From Pochonia chlamydosporia 170 (Eukaryota; Ascomycota; Sordariomycetes; Hypocreales; Clavicipitaceae), in NCBI RefSeq assembly GCF_001653235.2, contig NC_035791.1:5518001-5582000 (forward strand): DNA of 64,000 nt. Reading direction: 5' to 3'. A program made the translations under genes and the position numbers. This document shows, one piece after another, positions 1-11,380 of this stretch (positions are counted from its first letter, which is position 1; each line of letters opens with the position of its first letter). A model generated the notes under the pieces. That model was not told where the DNA came from. It ran no database searches and worked only from the letters and a program-made list of their open reading frames with translations.

Positions 1-1631
1 GCTACCCGCTACAACCGGTCCAGTGATGGAGTCGAAATGCTTTTCCCACATCGTAGAGTTTACCAGTAAGTGGGTTAACGCGGGGATCAAGTGAGACAAA
101 GTGAGCATTGCCTTATCAGTCACACGTGTTCTCCGATGGTGTTTTGGCTACTCCCAACACCATCCCACCTCCGATCTTAGTGCCGAGTGATGCGGGACCA
201 TTCCCTTAGAGTCAGGTAGTTTAATATGCCCAGGTCGCTTGGCCGTGGATTACATCGAGGACGTCAATTTTGAAACATGGCAACTGCCGATGGCACGGGT
301 CTCCTGGATCGACAATTACTATTAGCCAAATTACGAACCATCATCATGAGTTAAACAGTCTGAGGAGCCTTGGCAACTGCATCCCCAAACAGTCAACTCC
401 GTACCTCGTCCTCAGCCATTGATGCAACCATTATCCCCAAGCCGTCCTCTATCAGTCATACACGGCGGCATATTCCTCCATTGTGACAACAGCCACCAAT
501 TTCACCATTCCATCCCTTCTTCAAATGGCTGTTCCAGAAGCAACAAGCGGTGGCAAAAGACGATGCGTACAGGCGCGGAAACCTGCTCTAACTGAACGAA
601 TCCCTCCATCATCCAGATCCCCCACTTCCCGCCTCATGCAGCCACAGCATGGCAGTATTATTAATTCAATCCCAGCACCACAGGCAGCAAGGTTTTTGCC
701 AAGTTGGGATACTCCTGTCCCTCGACTTTGTATTCACCATCTGATGCTGATCTCGTGCCCATCGAGTTGCTGTGCTTGAGTACAACAATAGTCATTCGAG
801 GATTGATAATCAATGATTTTTCACATATGCCTGGACCGTACGAGTGAAACCGCAATTGAGCAACTTCATCGTTATGTAGGCGTTTAATTTGGATGGTGTT
901 ATGCGCCGAGCATCTCAATGACTCGCCATGGCTTGGTTCACGAACACACCTTCAAGGGTCGGCGATAAGGTTTACAAGTGGCCAACCATTGTCATTACAA
1001 ACTCAGCAACATACAGTGAACTCTTTAATCAAATGAGTGTAAAGTAGTCTGGCGGTGTTGGCTATGTCGAGCATTGAATCGTCAAACAAGTCAAGAGAAT
1101 AGGGTAAGCGGAAATACGTGTACACATCGACTTCATCGTAGGCTCACTACAACAGGTACCTAACATAGAGCGTATTGCATGCATCTTTGCAAACACAGGT
1201 TTGTACTACTATGGCTACGTGGTATGTGTGGTTATAAGCCAGCATTCACAGTCTCCAAGGTTACTGAGTGGGAATGCTTCCATTTGGGCTCTCCCAGCTA
1301 GATCTAAGAAATACACAGCAGGATTGTCATCAACCTTGCCCCGCGAGAGGCCAGTTTTGCCGCACCAGTACTATGCTAACCCCATAATAAAACAAAGAAT
1401 TTCAGATATTCATTCATCCTTGATGCCCAATGTGCGGTGCTGTTGTGCCGGCGTCTCTGTTTAGTGGTGACTCCGTACTCCGTAGTAAGTGAGAAAGACA
1501 GAAAAAGAAAGCACCTGGATAGTAAAGGCAAACAAAAGTAAGCTCGTGTCATCATAAGCGCATCAGTACACCCCAATATCGCACCGTGCCATAATTCGCA
1601 TAATCCGTTTGAAGCATTGAGCACCGGTCCT
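1..1631. other. Left-edge intergenic region, no gene seen
   Basis: No convincing coding sequence on either strand. The open frames are under 100 codons, several lack ATG, and none shows recognisable motifs or splice signals. The right part is the downstream flank of sreA. It carries one copy (1476-1484) of the nonamer TACTCCGTA that recurs in other gaps of this window. Confidence 0.6.
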
Positions 1632-3460
1632 TCACAATTCCATTAGCTCCCGCTCCTTGGCGGCGAGCTCTTCCCTCATGCGATCCGCTTCCCTCTGTAG
1701 TGCCAATCTTCGCTCGGCCTTGAGGCGCTCGCTCTCAGTCTTTTCTGCATGTCCCTGTCCATCATTCGATGTCCTCGCCCCTGGCGAAACATCCTTGACG
1801 AGTGGGCCCAACAGCCCCCCAGCAGATCGTAGCGGCGGTAGTGTATAATCGTCCATATCGGCACTTCCAGGTCGATTCACAGGATCATGGCCTGTTGGAT
1901 TTAGAATAGATTTGATGGACGAAATCCGTTTGGCACTCTCCTGCCCTCCAACGTCTGCGTTGCTGCCCGCCTCGGTGTCCGTCGCCGAAAATGAACGCTT
2001 CCTTCGGGGAGAAAGGAAGGAAGCAGGAGACATTGAAGATTGGCGTTCAGAAACCGCAGCCATAGACGACATTGGGGGCAATCGGTTATCCTCATTAGCA
2101 TGACTAGATACGCTTTGCGAGTATCCGTTTCGCTGGTGGTAGGCGGCGAGATCCGACGCTGATGGCAGCGGGGAAACCTGGCCGCTGTTTCTCAAGGACC
2201 CAGGTTGGGGTTCGATTGTCAAGGGATATTGTTCTGGTCGGCGTCGAATTCCAAGGTTGATTGATCCATCGACATTCTCAGTTCCTCGCTCGGGAGTTAT
2301 TTCCATCTTTCGGTCCTCGGGCGAATCCGCCGCATCTTCCATTTCTTCATCTTGCGTAGCGGGTATAACTCGTTTTCTCCGTTTAATTGTTGGTTTTTTC
2401 ATCGTTACTGGCCTGTGTACGCCATGCAGCTTGTAGTAGAGACCTGAACCGTGAGTTAACATCAAATCTCTGTGGGATCTTATGCAAGAAGCATTTGGGT
2501 CACGAGATTGAAATTCAAATTCAAATGCTCCATGAAACTTACCACAAGCATTGCAAATAGTGTGACCGCTCTCGTCTCTTCTCCATAGAGGCGTAATAGT
2601 AGTTCCGCAATTTTGGCAGGCAATGACCATGGATGAATCTTGATTTTGCGTTTGGAGAGCGTTGACGTCGATGGGAACAGGTTCAACCTTCGAGGTTTCT
2701 GGGCGATTTCCACATCCTCCCTTTTGTCTCTGCATCATGTTGAGCTGGGCTGTTTTGGACACGCGGTTGTTGAAGGCTGGGCATCCATTACATCCCTCGG
2801 CCCCTCCAGTTCCATTGCATCGTCCACCACCCGGACAAGTACCGGTAGGCATTTGTTCCGCGGAAACATAGTTTGCCGTGTTCAAGTTGGATGCAGATTT
2901 GGATCCAGATGCCGTTGTCTTCGGGGGCGTAGAGCGAGAAGATCCAGAAGCGACGACATTCGGGGGTTTCTTAAGGCTTGTTGGTCTGGCTGTATTCCTT
3001 GCTTTCTGATAGAGGCCGCATGCATTGCATATGGTCGCTCCTTGAGGTGATCTCCTCCACAACGGTGTTCGGGTTGTTCCACAGTTGCTGTTCAACGTCA
3101 GTCGCAAAGTTTCAGACATGATATTTCCCGAAGCGCTACTAACCTGCAGATCTGTCCACCGTGACCGGCAGTGCTTCCCGCAGATGCCTTGACCTTTGCA
3201 TTTAGTTCTCCAGCAGGCAGGTTAGGACTGGGTCCTCGTGACGACTTGGTGCCATCGTCAGAAGGGCTGGCTCTCAAACTCGGGGAGGTACTGCCATCTT
3301 GTCGCTGTCGCGCACGGCGGTCTTGATCAGATGGCTGTCGATTTGAAGGCGAGTCGCGATGCTTGGAGGACATGGGCCTCGAAGGCAGTGCTGTCCGCAT
3401 GGTGCCAGGTTCGCGCTGGTGGCCAAAAGGCGGCACCACTGGTTGCTCACTCATCAGCAT
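1632..3460 (-). CDS. sreA: SreA-type GATA transcription factor, repressor of siderophore and iron uptake genes
   Basis: Nuclear GATA factor of the SreA/Urbs1/SRE family, which in other fungi represses siderophore synthesis and iron uptake when iron is plentiful. Three exons read on the minus strand: 3460-3144, 3087-2543, 2443-1632, giving 557 aa. Two zinc fingers of form C-x2-C-x17-C-x2-C are seen: C105/C108/C126/C129 and C263/C266/C284/C287. Between them lies the cysteine-rich block C190-x5-C196-x8-C205-x2-C208, the family's iron-sensing signature. A basic tail follows finger 2 (KRRKR) and the C-terminus is a predicted coiled coil ([18 protein letters not shown]). Intron 1 (3143-3088, 56 nt) splits finger 1 between its first two cysteines. 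Intron 2 (2542-2444, 99 nt) splits finger 2 just after its fourth cysteine. It has no in-frame stop, so an unspliced reading adds 33 residues inside the finger. Start: first ATG of the frame (3460); a second ATG six bases downstream is also possible. The gene diverges from bre2. Confidence 0.95.
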
Positions 3461-5256
3461 TCAGATGCGATAGCAGGAAGGAAGCCTCGGAAAGACAGGT
3501 GTTGATGTATCTCCGAATGATGTCGGCGTTAGAGAGGCTGACGGCACCGCAGCGATTAGATAAGGCGTCAGCGTCAGGCTGTGATAGTCCGATCAGACAA
3601 GATTTACGACCAGTGAAATTGGCTGATAGTTGGTCGCTACGTTAGTCCCAGAGCTGTCGTTTGATTTTCAAAAGATAAATGTTACAATGATGATGAAGAG
3701 GGAAGGTGAAAAATCGGGTGGAAGACGCTTGACTATGACCCGAGCAAGATGCTTCCAGAAGAGGCCGTGTAGAGTCTGGTGGTTGTCCTCCTGAGGCAAA
3801 TCGGGTGTGCCGAGTCCCGACCGTCGTCAGACGTGGTTGGCTGACGAAACAGGTGAGACGGGCAGGAGCAGGTGACTTGACACAACGAAAGGAAAGGTTT
3901 CTTGTTTCCTGCCTCATCTACCCAGCGAATCCAGGGGCGGGCGCGGAGAAATTATGATGAGGAAGGAGGCAGTGGGAAAGAGCCCAGAGATGCAGCTTCC
4001 CCGGGGTCAGAAACCCAACACTGTTGACAGCGTAAGGATAGGAAGGAGGGGGCAGAGCATGTAAATTGGCAGGAGCAGGGGGTTGCAATGGGAATGAGGA
4101 GATGGCAATTCCCAACGGCATGGAAGCGAGGAGAGACAGAGACAGAAAATCAATAAAAGTAACTTACCTTGGATCCCTGCGGGGGGGCCACGGAGTCGAC
4201 AGATGAATGAATGATGACGAGATAAGGCGAGGCGAGCAGCCAATATCGCGACGTAGCAGTGTAGCGGTCTGCGACAGGCTGCGATGCGATGGTTTTGCAA
4301 TTACCGTGTTTTTGGGCCCTAATGCAGAGCAACCTGGGCGAGGGATATGCAGAAGCAGACTACAAATGCAGGCTGGCTGTCTGGTGGAACGACAAGCGTG
4401 GCAGGGCAAGGTAGATCGCTAACCTGTTGTTGAGACAAAACTTCAAAGCCAGCGTGTCAAGAAACTGGGTGCGTCAACTTTGTCAAATTTCTGATCTCCT
4501 CACAGACCCAGCAGGAAGGACGAGGCAGCACAATAGTCAAGGGCAGAGAGACCACACCACGCTCTGGACACGATCCTGCTCCAGTCTTGCAGTCGAGCGT
4601 AATGCTGACAGGCCACGATTGAACATGGAAGTCCCCATTCACGCGAAGATGCGATCTTTCCCATGTCCGACCCTCCAGAGCGTCACCAGCCGCTTCTGAC
4701 ACGCTCCCAATTCTGTGGGGGCATTCAATTAAGCCTGTGTGAAGAGCCTTTCACAAAGTGTTGATTATATTCGCCACTCTGTCATTGGTCCGAATGATCC
4801 GGTCATTACGCAGGGGATGAGCAACAAAATCGGAAATCGGAAAGGCTATGCCTGTTTCAGCTGAGCAGAGTTGCGCCGCCTCGCATTGGCTCAGTCAAGA
4901 GGTCTGGTCTGGTCTGGGTGGAACACGGATCTTTTCCCTGGTCGTGTCTTGGCTCTTTTGTTATCTTATCGATTCCATCAATCTTGTTGGAGCCAGAACT
5001 GAGCTGGAGCTGGAGCTGTGCCAACCGCCTTCTGGTTGCACACACGCATCTGGCCTGGATGCATTTTGGTGGAGCAACCATCTCCATGGTAATGCTTCCT
5101 TCCCGTGCTCCCCTCTCAACGTGTGAGATTGCAGATAAGAATTGACCTTCCTGTCCGTTCAGATTGCAAATTCGGCCGAGCCACGTTTCACTCCCGCCGT
5201 TTCTTCCCTTTCCCAGCTGATCTCTCGATTTGCATCAGCTCAGCACTCCACAGATC
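3461..5256. promoter_or_regulatory. Shared divergent promoter of sreA and bre2 with GATA motifs
   Basis: 1.8 kb between two divergent start codons. GATA core motifs seen: AGATAAG at 3558-3564, AGATAA at 3673-3678, AGATAAG at 4220-4226, a tandem GATAAGATAA on the minus strand at 4961-4970, and AGATAAG at 5133-5139. Fungal GATA factors bind HGATAR, so autoregulation of sreA is plausible, but none of these is a perfect ATCWGATAA SreA consensus site. The motif is short and some copies are expected by chance. No credible gene lies inside. Confidence 0.4.
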
Positions 5257-7007
5257 ATGGCCGCTGAAACCGGAGCCGCGACGGGCATCGAGACTCCCAA
5301 ACGTGAACCAACTCCCACCACGTCAGCGTCAGCGTCAGCGTCACTTGGCTCGATCCCACAGAAGCGCGCATTCGACGATGACCACACCCCGGTTGTGCCA
5401 TCACCTCTCAACCCGGAAGCTAATGCGCCCGAATTGCCTCCCCACGACGACGCGTCGCAGGCCAAGAGTTCCAAATCTGCGCGAGTTAAAAAGGACACTT
5501 TGAAGAAGCGAGAGGCGAAAGGAGGCGGTCGCGATAGCTCCCCCGCAGCGCCAGATCACAGATCTGTCAAAGATCAGAACAATGTTGATTCTCCTTTACG
5601 ATACAAGCTGGCCCCGCCCAAGCCATCCGATTTTGAGCTCCCGCGCGGACCGGTCATGACATTGCATCACGAGGTGGATGGCGCAGGAGGACAAGTAGAA
5701 TTCTTTGAGACTTCTGACCAGTAAGACTCTACCAACTTTGATCCAATCTTGATCGCTGTCCCAGCTTCCAACTGACGGTGCGATTCTTCAGCGTTTTCAA
5801 CAAGAAAAACTTCCGCTATACCCATTGCATTGCAGACCCTCTCTTCCCGTCAACACTGTATTACCGACAGACTGAACCCGAGCCATTCGGACCGCACATG
5901 AGCTTCGAAGATGCAGCGACGAGCGTATTCTTTGACAAAACAGGAAGAGGAGTCACGACGGACAAGGGTTTTCGAATGGCCCGCGCAAATGTTGCCGTTA
6001 GAGAAGGACGTTGGTACTGGGAATGCAAAGTTACAAAAGGAGTGCGAGAGTCGAGTGAACCTGGGGCGAAACCAGAGAGCGGCATGCATGTTCGCATGGG
6101 CTGGGCAAGGCGTGAGGCATCACTAGACGCACCAGTCGGATTCGACGCATACAGCTACGGCATTCGCGATGTAGCGGGCGAAAAAGTCTACATGTCACGA
6201 CCTAAGGAATTCTTCCCAGCCGGCGAGGGTATCCGCGAAGGTGATGTCATTGGTCTGGAGATCCAGCTACCATCAGAGAATCTGCAACGAAAAATCATGA
6301 CCAACACGTACAACCCAGCCATTGACACCTCAGACGACGAACCCTCGGCCAATGCAGAGGCAGCCAACATTGTCCGTGACAGAGTGCCTATCCGGTTCAA
6401 GGCGCACACATACTTTGAAAAGATCGAGTACCACACCACCAAGGAACTAGAAGACCTCATGAATCCCTCGCCAATGGGGTCCAGCTCGTCATCGGAAGCC
6501 CCGAACCCCCTACACACAAGCCCAGCCTTAAGAACGCTGCCCAACTCGTGCATCAAGATTTACAAAAACGGCCAGCTCATGGGAACCGCCTTTGAACATC
6601 TCCTCGGCTTCCTGCCCCCGGCATCGAAACCCCAGCCCCAAGTCGGCGCCAGAGAAGGCCTCGACGACGGTATGCTGGGCTACTATCCGGCCGTGAGCAT
6701 CTTTCGCGGTGGAGCTGCAGAGGTCAATTTCGGCCCTGACTTTTGGTATCCTCCCCCTGAATACGAGTCTACTACTGGTTCCGGGGCTGAGAGTGCCGAG
6801 TCACGACGCCAGAAACTACGCGCAGTTAGTGAGCGGTACAGGGAGCAAATTGCAGAGGATGTCGTGTATGATATTATTGACGAGGTAGACTTTTGGATGC
6901 AAGACGGAGGGGGTGCCACGGATAAAATGGGCGTTCAGCAGAAGAGCGAGGCGGTGGCATCTGCACCGGGGAGAGAGGAAATCAAGGAGTTGGTGCAGGA
7001 CGACTAA
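5257..7007 (+). CDS. bre2: COMPASS histone H3K4 methyltransferase subunit Bre2/Ash2 (CclA), SPRY domain
   Basis: Subunit of the Set1/COMPASS complex that methylates histone H3 lysine 4. The Aspergillus orthologue CclA is known for controlling secondary-metabolite clusters. Exons 5257-5720 and 5792-7007 give 559 aa. The 71-nt intron removes a TAA and joins to give SDHVFNKKNFRYTHC. The N-terminal 150 residues are low-complexity and charged, including an SASASAS run. A SPRY domain follows, beginning around FGPHMSFEDAATSVFFDKTG, with core motifs REGRWYWECKV and DAYSYGIRD. A loop of about 100 residues interrupts it before the second half (IKIYKNGQLMGTAF, YYPAVSIF). The C-terminal helix AEDVVYDIIDEVDFWM matches the Dpy30/Sdc1-binding helix expected in this family. 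No PHD finger is present, as is usual for the yeast-type subunit. The start is the first ATG (ATCATGG context); upstream in-frame codons have no ATG. Confidence 0.92.
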
Positions 7008-7252
7008 TGAATCGGCTGTACTTCATGTACTATAGAATATATTTATGATAACGATACCCATTATATTCACTATCTCTGCCCAAACATGTAACCAGTGTTT
7101 CGTAATCCGTATTTCATCCATTCCCTCCAGCACTATCTTTACTAAAAATTCAACAGTAACAACACCCATCATATTCAGGCATCTTGTCATGCACACATCA
7201 TAACCAGCATTCACAATCATTAGTTCATCATCCCATCATACCCTTTCCATCC

Positions 7253-8503
7253 CTACCGCTCAGCTTGAACCGTCTCCCTCTCATCCTTAGCACCTCCCTC
7301 TACAGCAGACACATCCGTCTCCCTCTCACTCTTCCTAGCACCTCCCTCCACAGACGACTCATCCGCCTCCGGAGCCGGCAAAGCAGGATCATCCTCCAAC
7401 TCCTCAATCCTATCACCCCCATCAACCGTCTGCTGACTCTCAAGACGCACCTCCCTCCCCCTCTTATGGCAATACCACAACACAAACAGCAAAACTACAG
7501 TCGTCAGCATCACATAAATCAGGGTACACACACAGAAAAACTTACGGGATAAAGCCACCCCCCAAATGACATTCATCCCAATAAACGCCGGCCACCGCGT
7601 CTTCAAAACCTCCACAATGGCCCTCAACATGCCCACAATCGCACCCGGCTTGGTAACAAGCTGCGCCAGATTCGTCGGCATGAACACGCTCTTCGCTGTG
7701 CCTTTAAGCCCGCCCTTGCTATCCGCCTTGATGCCCTGGCTGGCTGCTGCGGCGGCAAGCAACTCCGGCCCCAGGGAGGAGGTGATCTTGTCGGGGAGCT
7801 GGGTGACGAGCTTCTTGAGCGAGTTGGGCAGCTTGTCGAAGCCTTTGGCCAGGGCGCCGTCCTTGTCGTCTATGATCTTCATGAGGTCGTCGTAGGCGGT
7901 GGGCACGCCGTTCACCAAATCTTTGAATACGTTTGTGAAGGATTGGAGGGCGGCTGAGGAGTCGGTGGATATGACTTTGTTGTTTTTCACGGAGAGGTTC
8001 AGCCGGTCGAGGACTTTGGAGAGGTCCTTCTTCTCTTTTTCTTGTTCGGCGGGCGTGGTGGCCGCGGAAGGTTGGAGGGTGTCTGTCTTTGGTTTGGAGC
8101 GGGTGAAGAGTGCGGAGAGGCGGTTCTGCTTCTTCGGTTGGCTTTCCTTTTCTTTGCCTTTGTCTTTGCCGTCGGTGGGAAGTTGGCTGGTAGATGGGGT
8201 TGCGTCTTCGTTGTCCGAATGCCAATCTAAGTCGCGGGAGTAGAGGCGCGGGGGTAGTGGCGGCGGCGGTATGTCATCATTGGCGAGCAGTTCCTCGAGG
8301 AAGCTCTCGTCGTCAGGGCGAATGACCGCTTCGTGTTTGTCGCCATGGTGTTTGCGGTGATGCGCTTGCTCCTGCTCGTTCTTGGTGTCCGTGGCGGAGG
8401 TGTCTGCCGCTCTTGCATCCTCAGCTTCCTGCTTGGCTTCGTCCTTGGCAGACTTTTCGGCCTTGTGCTTCTTGACTTTTTTGTAGGTGAAGTACTCCAA
8501 CAT
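7253..8503 (-). CDS. Fungal conserved protein with one C-terminal transmembrane helix
   Basis: Function not recognised. Exons 8503-7561ish and 7499ish-7253 are separated by a 51-nt intron that lies in frame and lacks stops. It starts GTAAGTTTTT, has branch site TGCTGAC and ends TGTAG. Splicing gives 399 aa and a clean transmembrane helix, NVIWGVALSLLLFVLWYC, followed by a basic stop-transfer HKRGR. The N-terminus (MLEYFTYKKVKKHKAEKSAK) is strongly basic. A short motif FLEELLANDDIPPPPLPPR precedes RDLDWHSDNED, then a proline/serine-rich linker and an amphipathic region (res. about 180-330) rich in leucine. The tail after the helix is acidic. The start is the first ATG of the frame (8503); codons upstream are open but contain only non-ATG starts. 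Topology is inferred to be tail-anchored or type I-like with most of the protein on one side. Confidence 0.75.
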   Translation of the reverse strand: MLEYFTYKKVKKHKAEKSAKDEAKQEAEDARAADTSATDTKNEQEQAHHRKHHGDKHEAVIRPDDESFLEELLANDDIPPPPLPPRLYSRDLDWHSDNEDATPSTSQLPTDGKDKGKEKESQPKKQNRLSALFTRSKPKTDTLQPSAATTPAEQEKEKKDLSKVLDRLNLSVKNNKVISTDSSAALQSFTNVFKDLVNGVPTAYDDLMKIIDDKDGALAKGFDKLPNSLKKLVTQLPDKITSSLGPELLAAAAASQGIKADSKGGLKGTAKSVFMPTNLAQLVTKPGAIVGMLRAIVEVLKTRWPAFIGMNVIWGVALSRKFFCVCTLIYVMLTTVVLLFVLWYCHKRGREVRLESQQTVDGGDRIEELEDDPALPAPEADESSVEGGARKSERETDVSAVEGGAKDERETVQAER

Positions 8504-9458
8504 GATGGGCTGTTTTGCTGTTGGTTCGGGGTTGTTATGCAGTGTTTCGTTGGGTGCAGAGTGGTCGGAGCTGAGCTGCAATGCAGATGGCTGGTCTTAA
8601 GTACGTTTCTCGAATGTGACTGGTCTCAGTAGCTTGCATCCACTGGCAGTAAAGGAGCTAGCTACCTTGATTTTTTGTTTTTGTTCCTAGCATGTGCCTG
8701 TTTGATTAGCTCATTTGTTTCTCCTCATTGTTGCCGCCGCTGGTTGACTGGAAGCTCGACTGTCGAGAAAGGCGGGCGGCCGCTTTCTGCACCGCCACTC
8801 GGTACTTGCATGTCAAGGTGTACTTGGATGATGTCACGGGCCAGTCAAGTCCAACAAAAGCTGCTTCAGATTCTCGACTGTCGTGGCGTCAAGTTACCCA
8901 CTTGACCACCTTGAGTTATCAGATTGGTCATGAAGGGTGCAGAAGCGCCCTTGGTGGCCCCTGGCGGTTACGATGGCATTACGATTCGACTGCTTCACAT
9001 GTTATTTGGCGAATCTTGGTGCTTGAATGGTATTGGTGGCGAATATGCTAGACAGCATTTGTTGGCGGGTGGAAGCGAAACCATCGTGTCGAATAGATTA
9101 GAAAATAAAAGGACTTGTTACGATTGTTGAAACGCCTGTCTAGTGGTTGTTAGACTGCGTTTGTTTCAAGTGGCGTACATGACTATATGTGCATTGACGA
9201 ACAATGCCTGCTGTCTTTGTCAATGATTTGCAAACCTGCAATGAAATGTGATACTTTTGTCCTATGTTGGGATCATCAGGCCAGCTACAATATGCACACA
9301 TAGTTTCAATGGCAATCATGGACTAGCCACTCAACCCCGTCTTAAGTCTATCGTAAAGTACTGACATCTTCATTGGCACATAATCTCATCCATCTGCATC
9401 AACCACAGATATACCTCTCCACCCTTCCATCCATACCTCATTACCCATCGCTAACCAG
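8504..9458. other. Intergenic, 5' flank of the membrane-protein gene and 3' flank of nse1
   Basis: About 950 bases with no supported gene. The part next to 8504 stays open in the membrane protein's frame for 26 codons but has no ATG. I see no RNA gene or repeat. Confidence 0.6.
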
Positions 9459-10409
9459 TCACATCTGCTGAATAACATCATCCGCCAACGTGCTCTTCCT
9501 CCCACCACTCCTCCTCCTCCCCCTCTGATACGCCTCCGTCATCGTCACCGCCCTCTCGCCAACATACCGATCCCCCGTCCACTCCTTCCCACACTTCGGA
9601 CAATCCCTCGATCTCCTTGCCCGCCAAAACGCATCCTGGCAAAAATCATGTAATCTCAAAACACAATTCGGCTCCCCGCACCGCAGCCCAATCGTAATAA
9701 CATCCTTACACGCCTCGCAAAACTTGATGCGCTGCCACTCGTTCGCCTCGGCATCCGGATCATTATACGTCTCCACCAACCAGGGACGCAGCTCCAGCAA
9801 CGCTCGCGGAGTAACGGCGTAGAAACCATCGCGACTCTTCTCAAACCACCCTCCGTCCACGAGACTGCCCAGCACGGCCTCCACCTCGCTGTGTTTAAGA
9901 CCCTTGTCCGCTGCTGCTTGCGTTTGCGTCGGCTCCTCGGCGTCCATGTGGCTCTGGCGCCGGTTCGGCGGCCTGGCGAACTTCATGGCTTGCATCTCTG
10001 TGATGGCGAGCACCTCCATCCGCGGGGTGTTGAACTTGTCAAACATGCCGTCGAGGGCGCGCTTGATGAATGCCAGCTCTTCGGCGGTGTATGTCGTTGC
10101 TAGCTGCGTCTGGGGGTCGGATTGTGTGTTCACGAGGGCGTAGAGGCGCTGCTTGGTGACTTGGTGGGTGATGCTGCGGACTTCGTAGTCGAAGAGGGAG
10201 GCGGCATCGGATGCTACCTCGATGTGTTTCTTGAAATCATCCTCGGTTACTTGCTCTGGCCGAATTACTGATTCGTGAGTGCCGTCGGCGTTGAATATAG
10301 CTGCTAGTAAGGGTTGCGCTTCTTCAAATGTGATGGTGCTGTGGGCGAGGAGAGCTTGGAGAAAGGCCCGGTGGCTGTTGTCGTAGTCTGGGCTGAAGAC
10401 TGTCTCCAT
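9459..10409 (-). CDS. nse1: SMC5-SMC6 complex subunit Nse1, RING-like E3 component
   Basis: Nse1 is a subunit of the SMC5/6 DNA-repair and chromosome-maintenance complex; with Nse3 it has RING-dependent ubiquitin ligase activity. Single exon, 316 aa, close to the family's usual 300 or so. The N-terminal winged-helix region begins SHRAFLQALLAHSTITFEEA. The C-terminal RING-like domain (res. about 231-273) shows C-x2-C...RCGEPNC...LHDFCQDAFW...CPKCGKEW, the Nse1 pattern. The start at 10409 is the first ATG; upstream in-frame sequence is open but starts only with TTG and has no family resemblance. It diverges from the Clr2-like gene, 971 bases away. Confidence 0.92.
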   Translation of the reverse strand: METVFSPDYDNSHRAFLQALLAHSTITFEEAQPLLAAIFNADGTHESVIRPEQVTEDDFKKHIEVASDAASLFDYEVRSITHQVTKQRLYALVNTQSDPQTQLATTYTAEELAFIKRALDGMFDKFNTPRMEVLAITEMQAMKFARPPNRRQSHMDAEEPTQTQAAADKGLKHSEVEAVLGSLVDGGWFEKSRDGFYAVTPRALLELRPWLVETYNDPDAEANEWQRIKFCEACKDVITIGLRCGEPNCVLRLHDFCQDAFWRARRSRDCPKCGKEWTGDRYVGERAVTMTEAYQRGRRRSGGRKSTLADDVIQQM

Positions 10410-11380
10410 GGCTATACGGGACGAGCATACGTCCGAGCCAGTGAAATTCAGTCGATGATTATTACAAGTCTGTTGACCATGTTGCAGCTTTCTGGGATGA
10501 GTGAGAGCTGGTGGGGTGAACTTTTGTAAACGCGTGAAAGTGAATGTGAAGTTTGTGGAACGCGACGAGGCGTTAAGTGATGTGGCTGTGCGCAACCAAC
10601 GATGGCAGATGACGGTAGCAGTAGCATACAGAAGAATTGACTTGGATCAGGTTTTGGATTGTGAATAAATTACTGTAGTTAATGTATGAGGATTTCGAAA
10701 CTCAATAGCCTGCTTTTCATAAACTTGTCTGGTCTACTCCGTGTTCTCATTAGGACACATTAACGGCTGTAGATGTACAATCTTCATAGCCGGCCATTGC
10801 AACAAAGGTAGCTCATTTCATCACAGCAACCAGTGAAGACTGTAAAACACCATAACACGTAAAACCCAGTGAAAAATAAAAACACAAAATAAAAATTATG
10901 AACAACAGAAAATATTTACATATTTCCATAAAATGAACCAAAAACTGCGGTGAAAACTACGAATTCGACATCCGACTCAACCCCAGGGTAGCCAAGCACA
11001 TGCTGACTCATCACAACACCAATGAACCACTCTCCAACAACTTCTCATCCATTTCATCAAGTTGACAACTCCATTTCAGCGTAGCGCCATCCAACAACAT
11101 CGAATACCCGCAAGTTCGCTATCCATACAGAAGAAACCAATCGCGACCCTTTAACACTGTAAATTTCTCACACCAATTGCTCTATCTGGGCCCTCAGGAC
11201 GCCAAATTTCACCGCATCCCTCAAAGCTCACCACTCACTCACCCAACAAGCGAATGCATTGAAGCACTCCCGAAACCCTGGAGGCCTGGCCGGGAGGCCC
11301 TCAAGTCACAGAACTTCCAATTCATACAAAAGCGTCATCATTACCCCCACAGCCGCATCATAGGGTACGCGACACCAGCC
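10410..11380. promoter_or_regulatory. Divergent promoter of nse1 and the Clr2-like gene
   Basis: 971 bases between divergent starts, AT-rich near 10860-10960. No coding sequence, tRNA or repeat seen. No specific factor site can be named with support. Confidence 0.35.

Noticed and set aside
8504..8581. N-terminal extension of the membrane protein by 26 codons
   Set aside because: The upstream frame is open but starts with TTG, not ATG; the first ATG is at 8503. The same argument removed non-ATG extensions of nse1, bre2, the acinus-like, tah18 and S66 genes.
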